From Dysgonomonas sp. 511 (GTDB lineage: Bacteria; Bacteroidota; Bacteroidia; Bacteroidales; Dysgonomonadaceae): 64,000 bases of DNA. Shown here one piece after another: positions 47,051 to 55,482 of this stretch. The position numbers were made by a program, and so were the translations under genes. The notes beneath the pieces were generated by a model, which was not told the DNA's origin, made no database searches, and saw only the letters and a program-made list of their open reading frames with translations. The stretch lies in the NCBI RefSeq assembly GCF_010501105.1, contig NZ_QVMQ01000002.1:1-64000 (forward strand), written 5' to 3'. Within the stretch, counting starts at the first letter, position 1, and each line of letters begins with the position of its first letter.

Positions 47051-48385
47051 ATGAAGTCAGAACAAGTATTAGCAGAACTGAAGCGTCGCTTCCCCAACGA
47101 ACCTGAATATCATCAGGCAGTACAAGAGGTATTGGAATCTATAGAAGAAGTATATAACCAACACCCTGAGTTTGAAAATGCCAACCTGATAGAGCGCCTT
47201 TGTATTCCCGACAGGATCTTCTCTTTCCGTGTAACATGGGTAGACGACAAAGGAAATGTTCGTACCAATATGGGATACCGTGTTCAGCATTGCAATGCAA
47301 TAGGCCCTTACAAAGGGGGAATACGCTTCCATGCTTCTGTAAATCCTTCTATCCTGAAATTCCTTGCTTTTGAGCAAACATTCAAGAACTCACTTACAAC
47401 ACTCCCTATGGGCGGTGGCAAAGGCGGATCGGATTTCAACCCTAAAGGAAAATCGAATGCCGAAATCATGCGTTTCTGCCAGGCTTTCGTCACAGAGCTT
47501 TGGCGCCATATAGGTCCCGACACCGACGTTCCTGCCGGAGATATCGGCGTTGGCGGACGCGAAGTAGGCTTTATGTTCGGGATGTACCGCAAGCTTGCCC
47601 GCGAATTTACAGGAACATTTACGGGCAAGGGACTAACATTCGGTGGTTCGCTTATCCGTCCCGAAGCTACAGGATATGGAAATGTATATTTCCTACTCGA
47701 AATGCTTAAAACTAAAAATATAGATATCAAAGGAAAACGTTGCCTGGTATCAGGTTCGGGTAACGTGGCACAATATACTTGCGAGAAACTGATAGAACTG
47801 GGCGCGATACCTGTTACGCTGTCAGACTCTAACGGCTATATCTACGATCCGGAAGGAATCACCGCAGAAAAGCTTGAGTATGTAAAAGAGTTGAAAGAAT
47901 TATACCGCGGACGCATCAGCGAATACGCCGAAACTTATGGTTGCAAATATGTAGCCAACGCACGTCCTTGGGGCGAAAAAGCCGATATAGCCCTTCCGTC
48001 GGCTACTCAAAACGAGATCAGCGGAGAAGATGCTAAGAAACTGGCAGAAAACGGAATCTTTGCAGTATCGGAAGGCGCCAACATGCCATCTACTCCTGAG
48101 GCTATCGAAGTATTCCAAAAAGCGAAAATACTTTACGCTCCGGGTAAGGCCGCCAATGCAGGAGGTGTATCCGTTTCGGGTCTGGAAATGACTCAAAACT
48201 CGGAACGCCTGAGTTGGTCGAAAGAGCAGGTTGACGAAAAACTGAAATGGATTATGCAAAACATCCACGAAAACTGTGTTAAATATGGTACTGAGGCCGA
48301 CGGCTATGTCAACTATGTGAAAGGGGCTAATATTGCCGGATTTATGAAGGTTGCTAAAGCGATGATGGCACAGGGTGTTATCTAG
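47051..48385 (+). CDS. gdhA: Glutamate dehydrogenase (hexameric, small-subunit type)
   Basis: 444-residue cytoplasmic enzyme interconverting 2-oxoglutarate plus ammonium and glutamate; in Bacteroidales the main ammonia-assimilating route. Substrate-site lysines Lys88 (GPYKGGIRFH) and Lys124 (GGGKGGSDFNPKG), catalytic Asp164 (VPAGDIGVGGREVGFMFG) and the nucleotide-binding SGSGNVAQYT are present. The ATG at 47051 is preferred over an upstream TTG at 47015, because the latter lies across the -7 box. Coenzyme choice (NADP is likely) is not certain. It stands alone between a repeat island and a terminator. Confidence 0.95.
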   Translation: MKSEQVLAELKRRFPNEPEYHQAVQEVLESIEEVYNQHPEFENANLIERLCIPDRIFSFRVTWVDDKGNVRTNMGYRVQHCNAIGPYKGGIRFHASVNPSILKFLAFEQTFKNSLTTLPMGGGKGGSDFNPKGKSNAEIMRFCQAFVTELWRHIGPDTDVPAGDIGVGGREVGFMFGMYRKLAREFTGTFTGKGLTFGGSLIRPEATGYGNVYFLLEMLKTKNIDIKGKRCLVSGSGNVAQYTCEKLIELGAIPVTLSDSNGYIYDPEGITAEKLEYVKELKELYRGRISEYAETYGCKYVANARPWGEKADIALPSATQNEISGEDAKKLAENGIFAVSEGANMPSTPEAIEVFQKAKILYAPGKAANAGGVSVSGLEMTQNSERLSWSKEQVDEKLKWIMQNIHENCVKYGTEADGYVNYVKGANIAGFMKVAKAMMAQGVI

Positions 48386-48447
48386 AGAATCGTAATTAAA
48401 CACATTATTCAGGCCTAAAAAACCGTCATAAGTCTTTAACATTTAAC

Positions 48448-48480
48448 GAGATAGCCACCAGGGCAACCCGAGGCTATCTC
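48448..48480. terminator. Hairpin between gdhA and GH125 gene
   Basis: GAGATAGCC (48448-48456) pairs with GGCTATCTC (48472-48480) around a 15-nt loop in the convergent gap. The following ATTAATTATC is a weak U-tract. Confidence 0.6.
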
Positions 48481-48535
48481 ATTAATTATCAGACAATTAA
48501 ACCAGATAAACCTATCCGATTCTTCAGAATAGTAG

Positions 48536-50014
48536 TCAATCTTCGAGACTATTCAACAGGTCAGTCTTGCCTTCGTTCACCAGCTTAAGGATAAGCTCTC
48601 CGAACAAAGAATTTTGCCATGCAAACCAAGCACGGGTGAAGTTTGTTGAATCATCCTTATGAAAAGATTCGTGCATGAAGCCTGTTCCTGCATCGGTATC
48701 CATCAGCATCTTTATACACCATTTGATTTCGTTGTCATCCTGGCTGGTAAAGGCTTTCATCATTATACTCATCGGCCATACCATGTTGTAGCCGATATGC
48801 GGGCCACCAATGCCTTCTCCTGCTTTACCTCTGAAAAAGTAAGGATTATCTTCACTCCATACAAATCTCCTCGTATTCTGGTAAATAGGATCGTTAACAT
48901 CCATATCTCCAAGATATGGCATAGCCAAAAGGCTTGGAACATTTGCATCATCCATAAGCAGGTGATTCCCAAAGCCATCTACTTCGAAAGCATAGATTGT
49001 CCCGTATTTAGCATGATTATATGTCGCATATTTTTTCAAAGCTGCTTCAACCTCCTCTGCCAGTTCAGTACATTGTTTGGCTATTTCTGGCTTACGATTC
49101 ACACTTGTCAGTATTTCCGCAGCTTTACGCAAAGAAGTTACGGCAAAGAAGTTTGATGGAACAAGGAACTGGAGTGTTGTCGCATCATCCGACGGACGGA
49201 ACGATGACACGATTAGCCCTACAGGCTTTACAGGAGCACCTAGCCCATCATTATTTAGAGTATCGAGAGCCCTCTCGGTCTTGCGCTGAAATTTGTATGG
49301 GCCAACACCATCCTTGCGTTGTTGTTCTTTGAGAGTCTTCAATATATTTTCGATAGCATCGAGCCATTCTTGCTGAAAGACACTTGTATCACCTGTTGTC
49401 TTCCAATACTGATAAGCCAGACGAATGGGATAGCATTGAGAATCTATTTCCCATTTGCGTTCGTGCACACCCGGTTTCATTTCGGTAATATCCGACTTCC
49501 AGTGCCCCGATTCATTCGTATCGGTATAGAACGCATTTGCATAGCGATCGAGATTTATACTATCGAACTGGCGCAAAATAGTACCGGCCAGCATTTCTTT
49601 CAGCAATACATCTTCATTAGCAAACTGTATATAAGGCCAGACTTGTGCCCCCGAATCGCGTAGCCACATAGCATGGATATCGCCTGTATATACACTTGTA
49701 TCGGGCTTGCCATTTACCTTTGCAAACCTGACTGTGGTATCAAGGGTATTCGGGAAGCAATTTTCGAACATCCAGGCAAGTTTTTTATTAACAAGGAGTT
49801 TCTTAATCCTGATTATTTCGTTTTCTACAGCCGGAGAAAAAAACAGCCTTTTTTCTTTCGAAGGACGGTTTGTTTTGTAAACAGGATCTGCGGCAGCATA
49901 GTTTACGACGGTCGTGTTGTCCAATGGTAATGACAATCCGGATGCATGCAAATTCAATGCGGAGAGAGAAGCTGCAATTATAGCACCACACAAAACATAA
50001 TTCTTTCTTTTCAT
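48536..50014 (-). CDS. GH125 exo-alpha-1,6-mannosidase
   Basis: 492-residue secreted (alpha/alpha)6-barrel enzyme with a signal peptide ending at LNLHA. Family GH125 signatures: YTGDIHAMWLRDSGAQVWPY (about 109-128), acid Asp191 in RKWEIDSQCYP, SSFRPSDDATTLQFLVPSN, and base Glu449 in GTGFMHESFHKDD. GH125 enzymes remove non-reducing alpha-1,6-linked mannose with inversion, usually in alpha-mannan or N-glycan breakdown. No GH92 or GH76 partner is visible here. It is divergent from the Kelch/SARP-type regulator, sharing a 280-bp promoter region with phased repeats, so it is a likely target of that regulator. Confidence 0.93.
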   Translation of the reverse strand: MKRKNYVLCGAIIAASLSALNLHASGLSLPLDNTTVVNYAAADPVYKTNRPSKEKRLFFSPAVENEIIRIKKLLVNKKLAWMFENCFPNTLDTTVRFAKVNGKPDTSVYTGDIHAMWLRDSGAQVWPYIQFANEDVLLKEMLAGTILRQFDSINLDRYANAFYTDTNESGHWKSDITEMKPGVHERKWEIDSQCYPIRLAYQYWKTTGDTSVFQQEWLDAIENILKTLKEQQRKDGVGPYKFQRKTERALDTLNNDGLGAPVKPVGLIVSSFRPSDDATTLQFLVPSNFFAVTSLRKAAEILTSVNRKPEIAKQCTELAEEVEAALKKYATYNHAKYGTIYAFEVDGFGNHLLMDDANVPSLLAMPYLGDMDVNDPIYQNTRRFVWSEDNPYFFRGKAGEGIGGPHIGYNMVWPMSIMMKAFTSQDDNEIKWCIKMLMDTDAGTGFMHESFHKDDSTNFTRAWFAWQNSLFGELILKLVNEGKTDLLNSLED

Positions 50015-50116
50015 AAATTATCAGATATAACGTAAAAATAATGACTAATATTTAAAGAACATTCATCATAAGAATGCAGGTATTTCTGCAACTCAATATT
50101 ATAAAAACTATGATAA

Positions 50117-50124
50117 CAAAGATA
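50117..50124 (-). promoter_or_regulatory. -7 box of GH125 gene
   Basis: Minus-strand TATCTTTG matches TAnnTTTG, 103 bp before the ATG of the GH125 gene. It is identical to the -7 box of the divergent regulator. Confidence 0.55.
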
Positions 50125-50178
50125 AAGTATCAATCATATTTTTACGATTAACTGAGGATTAAATAAGGGTTATTGAGA

Positions 50179-50228
50179 TTCTGATTACACTAACCTTACT
50201 TCTGAATTCAGATATTTTGCTTCTGAAA
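50179..50228. promoter_or_regulatory. Three TTCTGA direct repeats at exact 21-bp spacing, candidate operator
   Basis: TTCTGATT (50179), TTCTGAATT (50200) and TTCTGAAATT (50221) recur every 21 bp. The last copy abuts the -33 element of the rightward regulator promoter. SARP-type regulators are known to bind direct repeats spaced by about one or two helical turns next to the promoter, so these are likely sites for the protein encoded at 50295-52817. Confidence 0.65.
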
Positions 50229-50260
50229 TTTCATTAATAAATTCTAGATGTTTATCTTTG
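50229..50260 (+). promoter_or_regulatory. Promoter of the Kelch/SARP-type regulator
   Basis: -33 TTTC (50229-50232, one mismatch to TTTG), a 20-bp spacer and -7 TATCTTTG (50253-50260). The ATG follows 35 bp later. A good match to the Bacteroidota housekeeping promoter. Confidence 0.65.
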
Positions 50261-50294
50261 TGTAAAGGCTAAAACTTTAAAAAAGCTTAAATAG

Positions 50295-52817
50295 ATGGGC
50301 TATCGCATAATTATTACTTTTATCTTATTTTTCACATATACTTCTCAAACGTTTTCACAAGGTCTATATATTAAAGGGAATAATTCCTTAATAGATGACA
50401 GGACCTCTTATAATGTTTTCGACAAAGTAATCCCGACATTTAAGAATATCCTGACAATAGACTTTGAACTTGTAGTAGAAGATCCTCGTTCGAGAGGAAG
50501 CCTCGTGCGCATTAAAGACGAAAAAGTTGGAGCGGTTTATAATATTTCATATAACGGGGAGGGTAACAATCCTGTTTTCAAACTCAATCACGAAGGTAAG
50601 AATACCTTGACATCTATACCTTTTGATAAGGATATTCTAAACGAGAACCAATGGATAAAGGTTCGTGTGGAGTTCGATATGCAAAAAGATTCTGTAAAAT
50701 TGCGGATCAATGGCAATGAAGCATCTGTACAGCTAACACAAGAAGAAAAGATGTGGAAGCCGGTAATTTATTTTGGGCGCAGCGAACATGTTATTGATGT
50801 GCCGGCGTTCAAACTATGTAACCTGACTATTACCGATAATGAAAAAGCATACAATTTCCCTTTGAATGAAAGTGATGGAGAAATTGTCCACGATTCAAAC
50901 CGAAAGGTTATTGGCCATGTAACCAATCCGGTGTGGCTTATAAATGATGCATATTATTGGAAGAAGAAGCCTTCGTTCTCGTCTGATGCTGTAGCAGGTT
51001 CAAATTTTAATACTGAAACGCAGGATATTTATTATTTCAACGAGGATTCAATAACTATCTACAATATAAGGACAGAAAGAACAAGATCAAGATCAAGTAA
51101 ATACACTAACAAGTGCCCGATGCCTATGCGTCTCGGCACGAATTTCATCGATTACAAGAACAACAGATTATATATTTACGAAGTTGCCGATCCTCCACAA
51201 GGAGATATAGTAATTTCTTATCTGGACCTACAAAGCTATGAATGGACAGCAGTCACATCGGAAGTTTTACCGATGCAGCTTCACCACCATAGCAATTATA
51301 TGGATACTAAAAACGGGCAATATGTAATATTTGGAGGATTCGGCGGTATTTCGTATTTCAACAACTTCTATTCATTCGACTTATCTTCACAGCATTGGAA
51401 AAAGCTCAGTTTCAAGGGCGATGTGATCACTCCCCGGTATTTCACTTCGATGGGATATAATGAAGCGGACAAAAACCTCTATGTATTTGGTGGAATGGGA
51501 AACAAGGCAGGAGACCAGACAGTAGGGCGGGTTTATTATTATGAATTGTACAGAATCAACTTAGATAACCATATCATTGAAAAACTATGGGAAATACCTT
51601 GGGATAAAGAAAACGTTGTCCCTGTAAGAAATATGGTTTTCTCCAATGACAATAGTTTTTATACATTATGTTATCCGGAGCATTTTTCCCGTTCATATCT
51701 TAAGTTATATCGTTTTTCGATTACAGACGGACAATATGAAGTGTTAGGAGATTCTATCCCCATCCGGTCGGAGAAAATTACTACAAACGCAAACTTGTAC
51801 TATAATTCCCGGACAAACGAGTTGGTGTCTATAGTACAGGAATTTGAAAACAATGACATTGGATCTACAGCCCAAATATACACCATCTCATCCCCTCCCG
51901 TAACAGAGGCAGAACTTACACTATATATGTCAAAGCCTATAAATTGGATACGGGCAATCATACTTTCTGCTCTAGGATTAATTATAGTGGCACTGATATT
52001 CTTCTTCTTGAGAAGGAAGAGCAGACATAAAAAGGAGGCTGAAGTGGTATTGAAGAATACGCCTTTAGCGAAACCTGAGATAAAAGAGGATAATATGCCG
52101 GTTGAAACTCAACCCAATTCGATATATCTCTTTGGCGAGTTTTCATTAATAGACCGGAATAACCGCGAGATTAATTACATGCTTAGTGCCAAATTGAGGC
52201 AAGCATTCTTCCTTATTCTTTATCACAGCATCAAAAAAGGTATAACTTCGCAGGAATTCAGTGAGTATCTGTGGCCTAACAAATCGTACGAAAAGGCGAA
52301 AAACTCAAGAGGGGTGACCTTAAATAATTTAAGGAAGATTCTTGGTGACCTTGATGGAATAAACCTGATACATGAAAAAGGAATATACAAGATTACATTT
52401 TCAGACGAATGCTATTGCGACTATCTACGTTGCCTCGAAATTGTACTTGGAGACAGTTTAGATGAGAATATGAATGAGTTTATATCCATTATTTCTCGGG
52501 GAAAATTCCTGGAAAGCGAGGACTCCTCAACACAAGATTCATTCAAAGAATATATTGAAAGTAAGATAGAGTCTACCATCCATTATTATATGGAGAAGAC
52601 ATATACATCAGGAAACTATCCTGCCACCGTTTCTTTATGCGATAGCTTTTTCAATCTCGATCCTTTAGACGAGGAAGCATTACACTACCTGATCAGGTCT
52701 TTGTCTAAGCTGGATTTGAAGGATGAAGCTAAACGCAGGTATTACTTCTTCACTGCGGAGTATAAAAAGGCTTTAGGAGAAGAATATAGCAAATCTTTTT
52801 CCGATCTGTTAAAATAA
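50295..52817 (+). CDS. Membrane-spanning Kelch-sensor/SARP-like transcriptional regulator
   Basis: 840-residue protein with an unusual order. A signal peptide (1-21) precedes a LamG-like beta-sandwich (about 22-215; NQWIKVRVEFDMQKDSVKLRINGN) and Kelch-like propeller repeats (about 215-545; YVIFGGFGGISYFNNFYSFDL, LYVFGGMGNKAGD). One membrane helix (about 551-573, RAIILSALGLIIVALIFFFL) is followed by basic RRKSRHKK. The C-terminus has an OmpR/SARP-like winged helix (about 606-720; YLFGEFSLIDRNNREI, ISQEFSEYLWP-like segment, RGVTLNNLRKILGDL) and a BTAD-like TPR region (725-838; LDPLDEEALHYLIRSLSKL). No kinase, receiver or protease domain is visible. The inferred role is direct signalling of an outside glycan to promoter DNA. 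Neighbours are the divergent GH125 and the convergent GtaA-like gene. Confidence 0.82.
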   Translation: MGYRIIITFILFFTYTSQTFSQGLYIKGNNSLIDDRTSYNVFDKVIPTFKNILTIDFELVVEDPRSRGSLVRIKDEKVGAVYNISYNGEGNNPVFKLNHEGKNTLTSIPFDKDILNENQWIKVRVEFDMQKDSVKLRINGNEASVQLTQEEKMWKPVIYFGRSEHVIDVPAFKLCNLTITDNEKAYNFPLNESDGEIVHDSNRKVIGHVTNPVWLINDAYYWKKKPSFSSDAVAGSNFNTETQDIYYFNEDSITIYNIRTERTRSRSSKYTNKCPMPMRLGTNFIDYKNNRLYIYEVADPPQGDIVISYLDLQSYEWTAVTSEVLPMQLHHHSNYMDTKNGQYVIFGGFGGISYFNNFYSFDLSSQHWKKLSFKGDVITPRYFTSMGYNEADKNLYVFGGMGNKAGDQTVGRVYYYELYRINLDNHIIEKLWEIPWDKENVVPVRNMVFSNDNSFYTLCYPEHFSRSYLKLYRFSITDGQYEVLGDSIPIRSEKITTNANLYYNSRTNELVSIVQEFENNDIGSTAQIYTISSPPVTEAELTLYMSKPINWIRAIILSALGLIIVALIFFFLRRKSRHKKEAEVVLKNTPLAKPEIKEDNMPVETQPNSIYLFGEFSLIDRNNREINYMLSAKLRQAFFLILYHSIKKGITSQEFSEYLWPNKSYEKAKNSRGVTLNNLRKILGDLDGINLIHEKGIYKITFSDECYCDYLRCLEIVLGDSLDENMNEFISIISRGKFLESEDSSTQDSFKEYIESKIESTIHYYMEKTYTSGNYPATVSLCDSFFNLDPLDEEALHYLIRSLSKLDLKDEAKRRYYFFTAEYKKALGEEYSKSFSDLLK

Positions 52818-52820
52818 AAA

Positions 52821-52857
52821 TCTGAGGTTACCCTTTGAAGAAAGGAATAACCTCAGA
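52821..52857. terminator. Terminator between regulator and GtaA-like gene
   Basis: A perfect 10-bp stem (TCTGAGGTTA with TAACCTCAGA) is extended by inner CCTTT/AAAGG pairing. On the minus strand it is followed by TTTTTATTTT, giving a strong terminator for the GtaA-like gene; it may also stop the regulator transcript. Confidence 0.9.
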
Positions 52858-52869
52858 CATAAAATAACA

Positions 52870-55401
52870 CTATTTACCGCTTAGGTTATTTAGCTTGTTT
52901 TCAAGCATTTTTATATAGTATCCTCCTACAACAGAACGAGCCTGGAAGCCTTCATGAGTTTTATTGTCGGTATTATACCAGTCGCTCATTGGCACACGGT
53001 CGGTTGTTTCGTTATAGAATTTGTGCAATGGAGTGATAAACTTCTGGAAAGTAGCATCATCATCTGCTAAAGTAGCTGTCCATATAATCCAGTCCGATTT
53101 GGTGTATTCTCGACGGCTATCCAACGGAAGCCCGTACACATTTTGTTTAGTCAGGTAATATGCAATCTCCTTTTGAGCCACCGATTCGGGGAAGATATTA
53201 TACTTCAACAACTTATTCCATATCAGATTGTATTTTTGGCTCCATGTTCCCGGTTTGTCAAATGTCAAACGGTAATGGTCGCCGTCGTCGGCCATTTTCA
53301 TCCATTCCTGAGCCATCTCTTTTGCTTTACCTGTATATTTTTCAGCCACATCTTTTTTGCCCAACATATCAGCAAGGTAGCCATAAGATGCAATACCCAT
53401 GATGGCCTTAACAGAAAGATTTACATTATGAGCAAAGTGACCGGCAAAGTCGTCTGTACATAGTTGATTTTCAGGATCAAGCCCTTTTTCCACCAGATAG
53501 TCTGTCCATGTAGTAAGCACATCCCAATGCTTTTCGGCATACTTGGCATTACCTTCTATCGCAGCTACGGCAGCAGTAAGGGTAAGCATATTTCCTCCTT
53601 CTTCCACCGGCATGTCGCCCCCATAAGTTTGCCCGTTAGCAAGAGGATAAGTACCTACATCGTGCGCAGGGAAAGGTTTTGTCCATTTTCCGCTTTCGCT
53701 GTAGTAGAATATTTGGTTCATCAGGCCTTTGGCAAGTTCAGGATTGTAATACAAGAATAGTGGTGCAGACGGATAGGTGACATCTACTGTCCCAATAGAA
53801 CCATTACTGAAGTTTTCTTTCGATAGCCACAATAAGTCTTTGTTAGGAGCTTCAACAAGCTTATGGGCAGAGATAGCCTGACGGTATGCTAATGCACAAA
53901 GTTCGGCATACTCTTTACCTCCCGCTGCAGTAGCTTCGTCCATCAATTTAGCATCAAATTCGGCACACTTAGCCATTATGGAAGAATATTCTTCAACAGC
54001 TGCTTGTATCTGGTCTGTAATGGTTGTATTACCACTACGGTTCCAATAAGGGCGAAGGTTGTCGCCGAAGTATTGGATAGAATACAAATCATCGTAAGCC
54101 AGCATCACATATCCTGTAGAATAGTCTGCTCCTACCGAACCAAGTTGATGAGCGATTGATAATGCTTCCATAGTCTCGGTAAGGTCACCTGTTGTGCTAG
54201 GATTGTATGTATTGCTTAACACCCCGCTTTTGGCAAATTGCTCTTGTATATCGGCAGCAACACCTATCGCCGAAGTGATGTTACTTTGTTTAGGTGCGGC
54301 AAAATACACATATCCCCAGTCGATACGGACATTGTCGCCAGATTTGCCCAATACTTGTTGCGATTTTGTTCCTGACTTCAATAAATGTAAGCTGCCGTTA
54401 TCAACATGCTCGCTTACTACCAATTGATGAACTACATCCTGTGCCCACTGAGGACTACCTTCGATATATACAGATACATCATGGTTTCCTCCGTCTATAG
54501 ATTTAGCCTGATATGTAATGTAATTTACAGGACGCGTCATCAGGTCTAAATTATCCATCAATAGTGGCGCGGTGAAAATAACGTCTAGCTGTACACCTCC
54601 GGCCTCAAAGCTATAAAATGTACGGGTAGGCAATACATTCACACTCTTTTGTTGTGCTGTTTGTACAAATTTTTGTTCGTTATCTTTACGCATCCAGATA
54701 CCAAAATCGAGGAAGCTTTCCCCACCGCCATCGTTGCAGTGAACAGCTATCATGTTTTTGCCTGGCTTAAGCCGTTTTTTAGCTTCGTCAGACATACGGT
54801 GCATCACATTTGCACGTGCCGAATTTCCGGTATTCACTTCGCGATAACCATTGATATAGATTTCGACACCATCGTCGTGCGAATATTCTATAAAAAGATC
54901 ACGGTTGAGCATATCGGCATCAATATTCACTTCACGACGAACCCAGATATCGGGAGTTCTCCAGCTTGTTATTGCTCTTAACCGGCCAGGAGAACCAAAC
55001 GATCCTTTACCTTCTTTCCACGAAGAAGCATCATAATTTTCGGCAGTCCATTCTCCTTTAGGGGCATCGGTAGTGTAAAGAGCTGCCCAATGTTCTTTTT
55101 CGAAAGTAGGTACGATAAGTTGCATTGGAACTTTTTCTTCTCCCATGAAACGATAGTTTTGTCCATCTACCTGTACTACTCCAATCAGTTGTTGGTCTTG
55201 CCCGGACCAATGGCGAATAGGGGTACCGTACAGGTTGTCGGAAAAAGACCATCCGCTGGTATAAGGGTCTATTGTGATAAGCGGATAGGCCGGAGCACGC
55301 AAACCGACCTCGGTTGTCGGCTGATAAGCAACCTCTTTGGTATTACATCCAATAAGGACGCTACCTAGTAGGGTTGCAACAAAGATGTTTTTAATTTTCA
55401 T
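52870..55401 (-). CDS. GtaA-like (DUF4964/DUF5127/DUF4965/DUF1793) lipoprotein with inserted binding domain
   Basis: 843-residue lipoprotein (lipobox LIGC, Cys19). The N-terminal block RAPAYPLITIDPYTSGWSFS and PIRHWSGQDQQLIG (about 35-80) matches DUF4964. DUF5127-like, DUF4965-like and DUF1793-like parts follow (about 265-500, 500-670 and 675-840; SDWIIWTATLADDD near the end). Residues about 105-240 form an inserted jelly-roll like those of GH2 enzymes (WTAENYDASSWKEG, IWVRREVNI, GVEIYINGYRE, GKNMIAVHCND). Fungal relatives were named glutaminase A. The toroid-like fold, sugar-binding insertion and glycan-locus context suggest a glycosidase here; this is inference. It is separated from the upstream enzyme gene by a 596-bp repeat region. 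Confidence 0.8.
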   Translation of the reverse strand: MKIKNIFVATLLGSVLIGCNTKEVAYQPTTEVGLRAPAYPLITIDPYTSGWSFSDNLYGTPIRHWSGQDQQLIGVVQVDGQNYRFMGEEKVPMQLIVPTFEKEHWAALYTTDAPKGEWTAENYDASSWKEGKGSFGSPGRLRAITSWRTPDIWVRREVNIDADMLNRDLFIEYSHDDGVEIYINGYREVNTGNSARANVMHRMSDEAKKRLKPGKNMIAVHCNDGGGESFLDFGIWMRKDNEQKFVQTAQQKSVNVLPTRTFYSFEAGGVQLDVIFTAPLLMDNLDLMTRPVNYITYQAKSIDGGNHDVSVYIEGSPQWAQDVVHQLVVSEHVDNGSLHLLKSGTKSQQVLGKSGDNVRIDWGYVYFAAPKQSNITSAIGVAADIQEQFAKSGVLSNTYNPSTTGDLTETMEALSIAHQLGSVGADYSTGYVMLAYDDLYSIQYFGDNLRPYWNRSGNTTITDQIQAAVEEYSSIMAKCAEFDAKLMDEATAAGGKEYAELCALAYRQAISAHKLVEAPNKDLLWLSKENFSNGSIGTVDVTYPSAPLFLYYNPELAKGLMNQIFYYSESGKWTKPFPAHDVGTYPLANGQTYGGDMPVEEGGNMLTLTAAVAAIEGNAKYAEKHWDVLTTWTDYLVEKGLDPENQLCTDDFAGHFAHNVNLSVKAIMGIASYGYLADMLGKKDVAEKYTGKAKEMAQEWMKMADDGDHYRLTFDKPGTWSQKYNLIWNKLLKYNIFPESVAQKEIAYYLTKQNVYGLPLDSRREYTKSDWIIWTATLADDDATFQKFITPLHKFYNETTDRVPMSDWYNTDNKTHEGFQARSVVGGYYIKMLENKLNNLSGK

Positions 55402-55482
55402 TTTTTTACTAATAGGTTAATATTAATTATACATCAACTATTTTTTCATTTTACAAATCGGGTAAAGGCTGCAAGTAAGTAA

